The notes beneath the pieces were generated by a model. The model ran no database searches. It saw only the letters and a program-made list of their open reading frames with translations, and had not been told where the DNA came from. From an uncultured Aquimarina sp. (GTDB taxonomy: Bacteria > Bacteroidota > Bacteroidia > Flavobacteriales > Flavobacteriaceae), in the NCBI GenBank assembly GCA_947492105.1, contig CANLMN010000009.1, forward strand, positions 62,001 to 126,000: a stretch of DNA of 64,000 bases, written 5' to 3'. Positions 54,519 to 63,939 of the stretch are shown piece after piece (positions within the stretch are counted from its first letter, which is position 1; each line of letters starts with the position of its first letter). The position numbers and the translations under genes were made by a program.

Positions 54519-55466
54519 TTACATTAGACCTCTTCCTATTTTATTGAGTTCATCTTTTTCTGCATATTCTTTCGATAACTTATCCAAAATTCCATTAATA
54601 AAGATACTACTTTTTGGAGTACTATATTCTTTTGCTATTTCTAAGTACTCATTGATGGTCACTTTGACAGGAATGGAAGAAAATTTCAAAAACTCACAAA
54701 TAGCCATTTGGATCATCGTTTTATCCAAATCCGCTATCCTATCTTTATCCCAATTTGGTGTTTTTCCTTCGATCGCACTACTAAAATGATCGATATTCAA
54801 GGCTGTTTTGGTGATCAACCGTTCGGCAAAAGTTTTATCATCAATATCCTTATACAAAGAAGGGAGTTTTGCAGTGCCATCGCTACTTGTTGGTTTCATT
54901 TTCTTAAGAAACTTTACCAAAGCCGTATTAATTAATGGAAGATCATCAACCCAGGTAAGATTCGTATCTTCATAATAATCATACAATTGTTCATTTGGCG
55001 CTACTATTTCCTTGAAAACATGTATTACAAAGTCTTTGTCTTCTTTGAACGAGGTACTTGGTGCATCCATATACGCTTTGTAACTATCACTCTCCACAAT
55101 CGATTTCCAAATAATTGCTACGTACTCACTATCCAAAATCCAAGGATTTTTGGTTTCTACAGACATAAAACTCTTAAGCTCCGTATTTGCCTCTAATGCT
55201 TTTAGAATTACATTATTAATAAACTTTGCATTAGGATTTTTTTCTTCAGAAGTGGCTAAGTGCTTATTCTTGCTCTTAGTTAAATACTCCTCTGCATGCT
55301 TGCGCACTGCCACTAGCAATTGTAAATTGATAAGTAATAGATCGTACATCCGTTCCATACTATAATTTAGAAATTTTTTCTCCCTATCAAGATTATCACT
55401 CTTGGACTGCCCCATGGCATAGAGGGACTGCATTACTTTTACACGGATATGTCTTCTGGTCAACAT
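54519..55466 (-). CDS. nusB: Transcription antitermination factor NusB (long Bacteroidota form)
   Basis: 315 residues, about twice the length of E. coli NusB. It starts with the RNA-binding LTRRHIRVKVMQSLYAMGQS. The NusB helical core ends with KTMIQMAICEFLKFSSIPVK, VTINEYLEIAKEYSTPKSSI and FINGILDKLSKEYAEKDE. The roughly 150-residue insert between them is typical for this phylum. NusB with NusE binds boxA RNA during rRNA transcription. It heads the nusB-DUF1573-yajC operon. Confidence 0.95.
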   Translation of the reverse strand: MLTRRHIRVKVMQSLYAMGQSKSDNLDREKKFLNYSMERMYDLLLINLQLLVAVRKHAEEYLTKSKNKHLATSEEKNPNAKFINNVILKALEANTELKSFMSVETKNPWILDSEYVAIIWKSIVESDSYKAYMDAPSTSFKEDKDFVIHVFKEIVAPNEQLYDYYEDTNLTWVDDLPLINTALVKFLKKMKPTSSDGTAKLPSLYKDIDDKTFAERLITKTALNIDHFSSAIEGKTPNWDKDRIADLDKTMIQMAICEFLKFSSIPVKVTINEYLEIAKEYSTPKSSIFINGILDKLSKEYAEKDELNKIGRGLM

Positions 55467-55535
55467 AAGCTATTACAAAGAACTTTATAAAATTAGCATT
55501 ACGATAGCATTTTACTACTATACGCTTCGAAATTG

Positions 55536-55543
55536 CAAAAGTA
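55536..55543 (-). promoter_or_regulatory. Putative -7 promoter element (TACTTTTG) of nusB
   Basis: A perfect TAnnTTTG on the minus strand about 70 bases upstream of the nusB start. No clear -33 TTTG is seen at the right distance. Confidence 0.4.
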
Positions 55544-55625
55544 GTATTATTATCCACAATCATGACCTAAAAAAATCTTTTTTTCAACATGCTTTTACCC
55601 GTATATTTACACACGGATTATTTAT

Positions 55626-57383
55626 ATGAAAGCACTAAAACATCTCAATCAATATTTCTACAATTATCGTTATCGGCTCTTAATTGGTACGCTTATCACG
55701 ATTATCGCAAGAATCTTTACCATTGCTGTACCCAAGTTTGTAGGGGACTCGGTAGCTATTATCCAACAATACCTTAACAAAGAGGTAACAGAAATAACGG
55801 ATGTAAAGAGTCAGCTAATCATGAACATTGCACTCATTTTTGGTTCTGTTTTGATTGCAGCATTCTTTACTTTTTTAATGCGCCAAACCTTCATTGTGGT
55901 ATCGCGATATATTGAATTTGATCTAAAAAATGAGATTTTTCTTCATTATGAACGTCTATCACTCAATTTTTACAAAAAAAACAGAACTGGAGATTTGATG
56001 AATCGGATCAGTGAGGACGTCGTTAGAGTACGAATGTATGCCGGTCCGGCATTAATGTATAGTATCAATACAATTACATTGTTTATCATTGTTATTAGCT
56101 ATATGTTTAGTATTGCTCCAAAATTAACCCTCTATACGATTATTCCATTACCTATATTATCCATCGCGATCTACAAACTGAGTGTAGCGATACATGAACG
56201 CAGTACAATTGTACAAGAATATCTATCGAAACTTACAACCTTTACGCAAGAATCCTTCAGTGGCATTGCAATAATAAAGGCCTATGGTATAGAGCCACAA
56301 ACTAACACCAATTTTGAAAAACTCTCTAATTTAAGTAAAGAAAAAAACATACATCTTGTCAAAGTACAAGCACTTTTTTTTCCTTTAATGGTTTTACTTA
56401 TTGGGATTAGCAACCTTTTGGTCATTTATATTGGTGGGCAACAAGTTATAGAAGGACTCATTGATCTTGGAGTAATTGTAGAGTTTATCATTTTTGTAAA
56501 CATGCTCACTTGGCCAGTAGCCACAGTAGGATGGGTTACATCCATTATCCAGCAAGCAGCTGCCTCTCAAGAACGAATTAATGAGTTTCTGGATCAAATG
56601 CCCGAAATTAAGAATCATGCCAATTCGATAACAAAACCTGTTTCTGGAGCTATACGTTTTGACAATGTTTCCTTTACTTATGACGACACCAATATTACCG
56701 CTCTGCAAAACATTTCTTTTGAAGTTTTACCCGGGCAGACACTTGCTATCATCGGTAAAACAGGTTCTGGAAAATCTACTATTCTCGAACTTATTGGTCG
56801 TTTATATGATGTGACCTCTGGCACCATCTATATTGACGAATCTCCGATTCCCAAACTCCATTTGAATACGATACGACAAGCAATCGGTTATGTACCCCAA
56901 GATCCATTTCTTTTTAGTGACTCGATTAGCACTAATATTCGATTTGGCAAAGAAAATGCAACCATAAAAGAAGTCCATCAAGCAGCAAAAACAGCAGCTG
57001 TTCATACAAATATTATGGATTTTGCCAATGGATATGAAACCATCCTTGGAGAAAGAGGAATTACGCTTTCTGGCGGACAAAAACAACGAGTTTCCATCGC
57101 TAGAGCAGTGATAAAAGATCCAAAAATCCTATTATTTGATGATTGCTTATCCGCAGTAGATACTGAAACAGAAGAAGAGATTTTGGGTAATCTCCATCAA
57201 ATTTCAAAGGATAAAACTACAATTATCGTAAGTCATAGAATCTCTTCCGCAAAAAATGCAGACAAAATTATCATCTTGGAAGATGGGCATATCCTACAAC
57301 AAGGCTCTCATTCTGAACTTATAAACAAAGAAGGATATTATCAAGAACTGTATTTTAAACAGTTAAGTGAAAAAGAATTATAA
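55626..57383 (+). CDS. MsbA-like ABC exporter (ATPase fused to membrane domain)
   Basis: 585 residues. Six transmembrane helices lie in residues 1-310 (LLIGTLITIIARIFTIAVPK, LIMNIALIFGSVLIAAFFTF, MYSINTITLFIIVISYMFSI). An ATP-binding domain follows, with Walker A IIGKTGSGKST, Q-loop YVPQDPFLF, signature LSGGQKQRVSIARA, Walker B ILLFDDCLSAVD and switch His in IIVSHRI. Half-transporters of this type work as homodimers and export lipids or drugs; substrate unknown. It is divergent from nusB. Confidence 0.92.
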   Translation: MKALKHLNQYFYNYRYRLLIGTLITIIARIFTIAVPKFVGDSVAIIQQYLNKEVTEITDVKSQLIMNIALIFGSVLIAAFFTFLMRQTFIVVSRYIEFDLKNEIFLHYERLSLNFYKKNRTGDLMNRISEDVVRVRMYAGPALMYSINTITLFIIVISYMFSIAPKLTLYTIIPLPILSIAIYKLSVAIHERSTIVQEYLSKLTTFTQESFSGIAIIKAYGIEPQTNTNFEKLSNLSKEKNIHLVKVQALFFPLMVLLIGISNLLVIYIGGQQVIEGLIDLGVIVEFIIFVNMLTWPVATVGWVTSIIQQAAASQERINEFLDQMPEIKNHANSITKPVSGAIRFDNVSFTYDDTNITALQNISFEVLPGQTLAIIGKTGSGKSTILELIGRLYDVTSGTIYIDESPIPKLHLNTIRQAIGYVPQDPFLFSDSISTNIRFGKENATIKEVHQAAKTAAVHTNIMDFANGYETILGERGITLSGGQKQRVSIARAVIKDPKILLFDDCLSAVDTETEEEILGNLHQISKDKTTIIVSHRISSAKNADKIIILEDGHILQQGSHSELINKEGYYQELYFKQLSEKEL

Positions 57384-57478
57384 AAATTTGTTGTAGGAGA
57401 ACTATTTTTTTTAGATTTTTGAGACATTGAACAGGTTCATGAACAAAACACAAATTTAAAAATTAAATAAGACGCATT

Positions 57479-57868
57479 ATGAGTGATTATGGAATGATGG
57501 AGAAAGACGAAATCTTTTCGAAAGTATTGAGAGCTGGACGTAGAACCTATTTTTTTGATGTGCGTGCTACCAAAGCTGGTGATTACTATCTGACAATTAC
57601 AGAAAGTAAAAAGTTCACCAATGATGATGGTTCCTTTCATTACAAGAAACACAAAATATACCTTTATAAGGAAGATTTTGCTGGATTTAATGAAATTTTA
57701 TCAGAAATGACCAGTTACATTCTTGAAGAAAAAGGTGAAGAAGTCATAAGTGAGCGTCACCAAAAAGATTATCAAACTCCTTACGAATCGGAGCAACAAT
57801 CAGTAACATCTGATAGCAACGAAGAAACCGCTGAGAGTTTTACAAACATTAATTTTGACGACATATAA
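57479..57868 (+). CDS. DUF3276 (PUR-alpha-like) protein
   Basis: 129 residues. EIFSKVLRAGRRTYFFDVRA, KAGDYYLTITESKKFTNDDG and KKHKIYLYKEDFAGFNEILS form the PUR repeat fold of DUF3276, a single-stranded nucleic-acid-binding domain found throughout Bacteroidota and in spirochaetes. The C-terminus is acidic and disordered (ESEQQSVTSDSNEETAE). It follows the ABC exporter by 95 bases on the same strand and is followed by a terminator. Confidence 0.88.
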   Translation: MSDYGMMEKDEIFSKVLRAGRRTYFFDVRATKAGDYYLTITESKKFTNDDGSFHYKKHKIYLYKEDFAGFNEILSEMTSYILEEKGEEVISERHQKDYQTPYESEQQSVTSDSNEETAESFTNINFDDI

Positions 57869-57904
57869 AAAACAATTGTCTAAAATATTGATCGGAATTA
57901 CAAC

Positions 57905-57939
57905 TAACCGTGCTTACCATAACTAAGCACGGTTTTTTT
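57905..57939 (+). terminator. Rho-independent terminator after the DUF3276 gene
   Basis: AACCGTGCTTA / TAAGCACGGTT stem, seven-base loop and a run of eight T, 37 bases after the stop codon. Confidence 0.9.
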
Positions 57940-58125
57940 TATGTTTAACAATAATCTATCCACATCTTTGCAAGATCCTTCTCGGAAATTCTTATCAATA
58001 CCAAAAAAAATAATAGCTCCTTGTAACGTTATCAAAACTTTGCAATCGGTGCAATGTTGTTTTTATGATGATAAATCTATTAGGTTTTGAAAAATACATC
58101 TTGAAGCTTACCTTTAATACCAAAT

Positions 58126-58196
58126 TAGCTATATAATATCGCATATCGACTTGTTCTTTTTCCGTATAAATACCTTGTTCATATATTCCATAGCTA
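58126..58196 (+). repeat. Dispersed repeat, family 3, copy 2
   Basis: Same orientation as 17122-17191: TAGCTATATAATATCGCATA, TCGACTTGTTCTTTTTCCGT, then TATTCCATAGCTAAGGCTAT. It lies between the DUF3276 terminator and the peroxiredoxin-like gene; nothing else was found in that 430-base gap. Confidence 0.65.
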
Positions 58197-58298
58197 AGGC
58201 TATGCAATAGCATCACGGTGTTTTTGCAAAAAAAATAATAGTGGCATTACTACGAATTTATATACCAAAATTGAACCATAATATTAAAATTACAAATC

Positions 58299-58853
58299 AT
58301 GGCACAGACACCATCTAATATGCTTCCTCTAGGAACTAAAGCCCCTAGTTTCTCACTAATCGACACAGTCACAAATCAGTTAACGTCATTAAAAAAGCTA
58401 AAAGGGCCCAAAGGAACTGTAGTTATGTTCATTTGCAACCATTGCCCCTTTGTAATACACATCAACGAAGCCTTAACACAAATTGCGAACATCTATCAAG
58501 AAAAAGGTATTCATTTTATTGCTATAAGCAGTAATGACGTTATCAATTACCCGCAAGATAGCCCTGATCTAATGAAATCACATGCCATTAAGAACAACTA
58601 TCCATTCCCTTATCTCTATGATGAAACACAAGAAATCGCAAAGTTATATGATGCTGCATGTACTCCAGATTTTTATCTTTTTGACAACGAATTGCAATTA
58701 GTTTATCGTGGACAATTAGATGATTCAAGACCAGGCAATGGGATTCTAGTCACAGGAAGTGATCTTGTCAGTGCAATGGATGCTATTCTTGAAGAAAAAA
58801 CTGTCAACTCCATCCAAAAACCTAGTATAGGTTGTAACATTAAGTGGAAATAG
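58299..58853 (+). CDS. Thioredoxin-fold redoxin (AhpC/TSA-like)
   Basis: 184 residues, no signal peptide. APSFSLIDTVTNQLTSLKKL, then GTVVMFICNHCPFVIH, puts the active site in a C-x-x-C-P motif. GIHFIAISSNDVINYPQDSP and YDAACTPDFYLFDNELQLVY, then RGQLDDSRPGNG, complete the thioredoxin-like fold. This is the widespread 'thioredoxin family protein' of about 180-200 residues. It is a likely thiol peroxidase or reductase in the cytoplasm; substrate unknown. Confidence 0.88.
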   Translation: MAQTPSNMLPLGTKAPSFSLIDTVTNQLTSLKKLKGPKGTVVMFICNHCPFVIHINEALTQIANIYQEKGIHFIAISSNDVINYPQDSPDLMKSHAIKNNYPFPYLYDETQEIAKLYDAACTPDFYLFDNELQLVYRGQLDDSRPGNGILVTGSDLVSAMDAILEEKTVNSIQKPSIGCNIKWK

Positions 58854-60112
58854 CACCAGTCAAAATGTAATTGTAGACCAAATAATTGGAACTATTTTTC
58901 GCTAATTTGAACTATAAAATTAAAACAGAGCCGTGGCTACGGTTTAATTTTATAGTTCAAAAATAGTAGAAAAAGAAGCTGATTATTAGCCTGCAATTAT
59001 TTTGAATGGTATTAATCTATAAAAAAGCGCTTCTACACTATTACCCATTTATCTCAAATACGGAAGCAATAGTAAAAAAAAGAGATTATTCATATCTAAT
59101 CTAGGCCATCTCAGGTACTAGAACACACGTATTTTATTACCTCCCTCTTCTTTTCTCCAGTAAGATACCACTATTACCGCTTTAATTACAGTCTCTAGTA
59201 TAAAGAAATTGTGACACCACCATTCTTGATATTCGATACTGACAATTACGCCAAAAGCACTACCTTTTTTTTCGGAACAAATTCAAATAACAGTACAATA
59301 CCAATTGTAGACTCAAAAAGTATTTTCTTTATTAAAAAAAAACAGGCGGACTGCATGACATAACTAAAACCCCTCCAAGAATCAGTCAATAGAACACACA
59401 GCCGCCCTTAATATTCTACGAAAATACATATATGTCTATTAACATAATTACGGTAAAACCTCAATAAAAATAAGTGTTTCAATCAACCGAAGAGTTAAAT
59501 GCCTTAAAACACTAACTAACAACAAACTGAAAAACATTCAAAATCAAAATTTAAGATTTGTTTAACCTCATCTCGCAAACAGTATCATTCATTAACAGTC
59601 TCAACCTTCCTATTTAGCTAGAAATCTTAACAAAATCCCTTACGAATTAAACTGGAATAATTCTAAATAAAAAACATTACACCTCTTAGTAATAGCGTTA
59701 ATTTGATTATTTTTTTGGTGATTTAGGGAATAACTTTTAACTCGTTATTTTACTATCAAAATAGCATTTACGAAAAAAGCAAACTATATTGATCCGATTT
59801 TTGATTTGGATCATTTTCGCTTTGCTGTTTTGTTATAATTTGACTATTTTTAAATTTATTTTTTTTAAAACAATAGACCTTATAAAAAACAAAAAGACAA
59901 AAATAGTTTTCAGAAAAACCGGACTCAAAAGTTTCTACCATTTTTCAAAATCAAAATGCTAGAAATAAAACAGTCTATACATTTCTGACAGTTTCAAAAA
60001 CTAGAAAACGGAAAACTATTTATATTAAAAAAAACAGAATCATTGGCTTACGATTTTAACACCAAAAAAGTTAAGAAACAAGTAAACAACATTAAAAACA
60101 TCATAAGATTAT
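58854..60112. other. Long gene-free region
   Basis: 1259 AT-rich bases, the longest non-coding stretch here. Family 1 copy D lies at its start. The remaining roughly 1.1 kb has no coding frame on either strand, no hairpin terminator that I could see, and only scattered poly-A and poly-T tracts. Confidence 0.55.
58868..59014 (-). repeat. Dispersed intergenic repeat, family 1, copy D (inverted)
   Basis: The reverse complement gives the cleanest full-length unit, about 147 bases: TTAATACCATTCAAAATAAT, TGCAGGCTAATAATCAGCTT, CTTTTTCTACTATTTTTGAA, ATTAAACCGTAGCCACGGCT, TATAGTTCAAATTAGCGAAA, ATTATTTGGTCTACAATTAC. Within it the flanks of GTAGCCACGGCT form an imperfect palindrome (GAACTATAAAATTAAA against TTTAATTTTATAGTTC). 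Confidence 0.75.
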
Positions 60113-60352
60113 ATGCTACCAAAAAGTGACTACGAACGTATTTATACCGGCAGTTTTATCAATGTTCAATATCTCCAAAATATTTTGGAACAAAAAGGAA
60201 TTAATTCTGTAAAACGAGATGATTTTGAATCTGGTTTGCGAAGTGGGTTCGGTGGAGGTCTGCCTAATCAAGTACAACTTTTTGTTAAAAAGAAAGACAT
60301 TTTATTAGCAAAAGCATTAGTCCAAAAAAATCTGGACAACTCAGAAAACTAA
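60113..60352 (+). CDS. DUF2007 putative signal-transducing protein
   Basis: 79 residues. FINVQYLQNILEQKGINSVK, RDDFESGLRSGFGGGLPNQV and LFVKKKDILLAKALVQKNLD match the DUF2007 alpha/beta fold, related to GlnB-like ferredoxin-like domains. The stop is three bases from the converging end of the alginate-lyase-family gene. Function unknown. Confidence 0.8.
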   Translation: MLPKSDYERIYTGSFINVQYLQNILEQKGINSVKRDDFESGLRSGFGGGLPNQVQLFVKKKDILLAKALVQKNLDNSEN

Positions 60353-60354
60353 TC

Positions 60355-62382
60355 CTATTGATATATCAAAAGCTTCACTTGGTTTGCGCTTTTCACGAAG
60401 TAAACACCCGTTGTATAATCTGATAAATCTATTGTTTTGCCTTTTCCATTTTGGAGCTTAACGCCTTTGAGGTCATAAATCTCCCATTCTATTGCTTTTG
60501 TTAGACTAAATTGACCATTTGCACTTGGGTTAGGGTATATCGTAATCGCAGCATTGGTCTCGAATACGTCATTTGAGAGTGACGCACTGGACATCTGAAG
60601 TTCGTTGATACTAGCCCATGGACCATCGTAGTTGTCTGCTCCTATCACTGTCAATCTCACATATCGCCCCTTTGTTTGCTCAAAAGCATCCTGTATTGGC
60701 TGTACACTTGTTGTGTTTCTGGTACGATCGACCACCTGTACAAAGCCATTCATTGGGTCGTTAGAAATCGCAATGGTATATTGGTAAGCTCGACTTTCAA
60801 AAGTCCACACTCGAGCATGTTCAAAAACTTGAGCAGTACCATAATCTATCACCACCGTTTGAGGAAAACCCTGGGCACTCCAACGTTGCTCATCCGCCAT
60901 ATTATTATCCAAAATGTTTTCAGGAAAATTAGGAGTCTGACTTCCAGTTGCAGATTGAATATTTGGATAAAATACAGGTCTTGTATAACACTTTTTGACA
61001 ACACCATCAATTGGATCCTCTCCAAAAGAAACAGTATTACAAGGTACATCAGCCTGTTGTTCATACAAATACTCAAAAGCCCCGCAAGCACCATAAGCAA
61101 TATCAACGACATCTGTCACTACCACCATTTCGCCTTCGCTAACAGCATCTGCGAATCCATCAGGACCACCAGCCACACAAATAGCCTCAAAAGACCGCTC
61201 TGCATACATTAATGTTTCCCATTTTTTGACCCATCGAAAAGCTCCATTTGGGCGATTTCTATTGATCATTTGCAATGTATTTGGTAGTTTACGTCCTAAT
61301 CTATTATGAATATGACTATAAGCCAGTTCAAAACCATCTTCACTCACCAAATCCAGCTTACCATCACAAATAGCCTTAGGCACTTTACCTCCCAACATCC
61401 AATCTCCATGTAATTCCAGAAAATCAGCAATTCTTTTCTCTTCAGCCTTGAATAGATCCACCCCCTGATTCCATGCCATTTCTGCGCCATTCATCAATGA
61501 AAAAAAACCTAATTTTGTATGACTTATATCTCTACATGTTTCCATACAAAGCCCATCCACATACGCTGTTCCTGTTCTGTTTTTTCTATCATGCCACAAT
61601 TTTTTTGTAAGACTGCCATCGTTCCCAGGAGCATTAACTGGCTTAGAACCATCAGAGGTTTGATAGATATATGTTTTTATACGTTGTTTCCATTTCCTTA
61701 CTGCAGCATCAAAATACGAACGATCATCCTGAAAAATAGCCAAGGCCATCCTAGCTTCGATTTGGGACATCGTCCAATTATTGGCTGGCCCATCTTCTTC
61801 CCAGTCAAGATATTCTTTAAATCGTCCTAGTAATGTATTAAGTCGACTTGTATTCTGGTTGGTCCACCCAGAATCGGCGGTATACCTTAGAATTTCTGCT
61901 GCATTTACATACCAAGGGATTGCCCACGAAACTACCAGACGAGAATTGGATTCTTCATTCTTTCTATATTTCACAGACCATGCATCCATAATCTCTATAG
62001 CTTTTTTTGCGTACCTTATATCATCTGTAAAATAAAAACGAAGTGCCAAAGAATAGGCAGCCATTCCATCATATACAATATCATTACACCCCACATTTGG
62101 CTTGTTAAAAGACCCACATTTCACACTTGTATATGCATGATGTTGGTAGGCCAATGATGCATATGCTTTTGGATTAATTCCTTGATAGGAAGCTGCTTTT
62201 GAAGTTAGGAATTGGTCATAAGCTTCTTTCCAAGGTTGCTGATTCGACTGAATTTTGGTTTTTATGAGCGCTAAGTCCCTTTTTGAATGCATTGCTCCAG
62301 GGTGCGTAAAATCCTGACTCTGCAACTGCAAAGAGATTATAAAAATAATAATCCATATAACTACATTTCTATTCAATCCCAT
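60355..62382 (-). CDS. Secreted alginate-lyase-family protein with T9SS sorting domain
   Basis: 675 residues. Signal peptide (VVIWIIIFIISLQLQSQ), then an alginate-lyase (PF05426-like, alpha/alpha-toroid) domain of about 25-400: SAYQ-type helices with VVSWAIPWYVNAAEIL, NNWTMSQIEARMALAIF, the catalytic-region TGTAYVDGLCMETCRDISHT and SEDGFELAYSHIHNRLG. A discoidin-like (F5/8 type C) carbohydrate-binding region is at about 490-600 (TVVIDYGTAQVFEHARVWTF, GRYVRLTVIGADNYDGPWAS). The tail is a type IX secretion sorting domain (ITIYPNPSANGQFSLTKAIE, YTTGVYFVK). It is probably released or surface-bound and degrades alginate or related uronic-acid polymers. Confidence 0.87.
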   Translation of the reverse strand: MGLNRNVVIWIIIFIISLQLQSQDFTHPGAMHSKRDLALIKTKIQSNQQPWKEAYDQFLTSKAASYQGINPKAYASLAYQHHAYTSVKCGSFNKPNVGCNDIVYDGMAAYSLALRFYFTDDIRYAKKAIEIMDAWSVKYRKNEESNSRLVVSWAIPWYVNAAEILRYTADSGWTNQNTSRLNTLLGRFKEYLDWEEDGPANNWTMSQIEARMALAIFQDDRSYFDAAVRKWKQRIKTYIYQTSDGSKPVNAPGNDGSLTKKLWHDRKNRTGTAYVDGLCMETCRDISHTKLGFFSLMNGAEMAWNQGVDLFKAEEKRIADFLELHGDWMLGGKVPKAICDGKLDLVSEDGFELAYSHIHNRLGRKLPNTLQMINRNRPNGAFRWVKKWETLMYAERSFEAICVAGGPDGFADAVSEGEMVVVTDVVDIAYGACGAFEYLYEQQADVPCNTVSFGEDPIDGVVKKCYTRPVFYPNIQSATGSQTPNFPENILDNNMADEQRWSAQGFPQTVVIDYGTAQVFEHARVWTFESRAYQYTIAISNDPMNGFVQVVDRTRNTTSVQPIQDAFEQTKGRYVRLTVIGADNYDGPWASINELQMSSASLSNDVFETNAAITIYPNPSANGQFSLTKAIEWEIYDLKGVKLQNGKGKTIDLSDYTTGVYFVKSANQVKLLIYQ

Positions 62383-62694
62383 AATTTATATAATTTTAGC
62401 TCGTGAAATGCAGCCTTTAAAACCAAATCAAAAAATTGATGACCTTGAAGTTCTATCTAATACTTTTCTCACATTCTTTGCTCAGTATCTTGAGTTTTTT
62501 CAAGAATTCTCTTCACCCTTTAGTGAACGCTAAAATACAACATCTTATTACACCAAAAGAACCAACAATACAAACACCTGTAAAACAGATAATTAACTAT
62601 GTTTTTTGAAAATAATAAATATTTAAAACCAATAAACTAGACAATAGAAACATCTTTTTTATACTTTTAAAAATGGTGAAATATTATTAGTATT
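62383..62694. other. Intergenic stretch, no gene seen
   Basis: 312 bases between divergent genes (alginate-lyase-family on minus, permease on plus). AT-rich; it must contain both promoters, which I could not define. Confidence 0.5.
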
Positions 62695-63939
62695 ATGAAA
62701 AGCAGCCCTCTTCTGGAGAATGTCCGAATTGCATTTGATGCTATCAAAGGACAGTTATTACGTACGATATTAACGGTATTAATCATTGCCATTGGTATTT
62801 TTGCATTGGTAGGAATCCTAAGTTCTGTAGAAATACTAGAAAACACAGTTGCGGGAAATTTTGCTTCTATGGGAGCTAACACCTTCAATATCCAACGCTA
62901 CGAATTTACTTCAAGACGGAAAAGAGGCAAAAAAAGAGAAAAAATAAACCCAATAATCAATTATAATGATGTAAAAAAATTCATAGACAAGTACCGTTTT
63001 CCCTTTACCAAAACAGCTATCTCATTTACCGCAACCAGAAATGCAGCTGTCACCCATGCAACAAAAAAAACGGACCCAGAAGTCCGTGTTCTAGGAATCA
63101 ACGAAAATTACCTTGACAATACTGGACTTAAGTTAGCGTCTGGTCGCAATTTCGGGATATCGGATATCAAAAACCTCAGCAAAACATGTGTACTAGGTGC
63201 TGATTTTTCCAAAAATTTATTCCAAAACAGCTCTCCTATTAATAAAACAATTAGCATCCGTGGAGTAAAGTTTAAAGTAATTGGATTATTAGAAAAAAAA
63301 GGAGCTTCCTTTGGCAACAATTTAGATTTACGTGTTTTGATTCCAATCCAAGTAGCTAGATCAATTTACAGCTTACCCAACATCAATTATAATATTAGTA
63401 TTATGGTAGATGACAAAGCAATGATGGAAGGTGCCCTGAACGAAGCAATAGTTACTTTTAGAAACATACGAAGACTCAACCCTATAGAGGAAAACAATTT
63501 TGGTATTGAACGCAGTGATGATTTACTAAACCGAATTGCTGACATATCTTCTTATCTCTATATAGCTGCATGGATTATTAGTATTATCACCATTTTTGGA
63601 TCTTCAATTGCCTTAATGAATATTATGTTGGTATCGGTAACAGAACGAACACGTGAAATTGGCGTGCGTAAGGCATTAGGTGCCAAAAGTCGAACTATAG
63701 CAATGCAGTTTTTTATGGAAACCCTGATCATAGGCCAACTAGGAGGTATTTTGGGAATTATTTTGGGTGTAGTGGCTAGTTTTTTTGCCTCTAAAATTGC
63801 AGGTATTGCTTTCTCCATCCCGTGGGAGGCCATAATTTGGGCTACAGGAATAACTGTATTGGTTACTATAATTTCTGGAAGTTACCCTGCTGCTAAAGCT
63901 GCTAAACAAGATCCTATTGAATCCCTACGGTATGAGTAA
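62695..63939 (+). CDS. MacB/FtsX-type ABC transporter permease
   Basis: 414 residues. One N-terminal transmembrane helix (LLRTILTVLIIAIGIFALVG) precedes a large periplasmic MacB core domain (about 45-270: SMGANTFNIQRYEFTSRRKR, VLGINENYLDNTGLKLASGR, IRGVKFKVIGLLEKKG). Three C-terminal helices form the FtsX domain with the coupling motif VTERTREIGVRKALGAKSR, then ILGIILGVVASFFASKIAGI. Such permeases work with a separate ATPase in mechanotransmission or export of peptides and macrolides. No ATPase gene is in the window; one may follow beyond its end. Confidence 0.92.
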   Translation: MKSSPLLENVRIAFDAIKGQLLRTILTVLIIAIGIFALVGILSSVEILENTVAGNFASMGANTFNIQRYEFTSRRKRGKKREKINPIINYNDVKKFIDKYRFPFTKTAISFTATRNAAVTHATKKTDPEVRVLGINENYLDNTGLKLASGRNFGISDIKNLSKTCVLGADFSKNLFQNSSPINKTISIRGVKFKVIGLLEKKGASFGNNLDLRVLIPIQVARSIYSLPNINYNISIMVDDKAMMEGALNEAIVTFRNIRRLNPIEENNFGIERSDDLLNRIADISSYLYIAAWIISIITIFGSSIALMNIMLVSVTERTREIGVRKALGAKSRTIAMQFFMETLIIGQLGGILGIILGVVASFFASKIAGIAFSIPWEAIIWATGITVLVTIISGSYPAAKAAKQDPIESLRYE

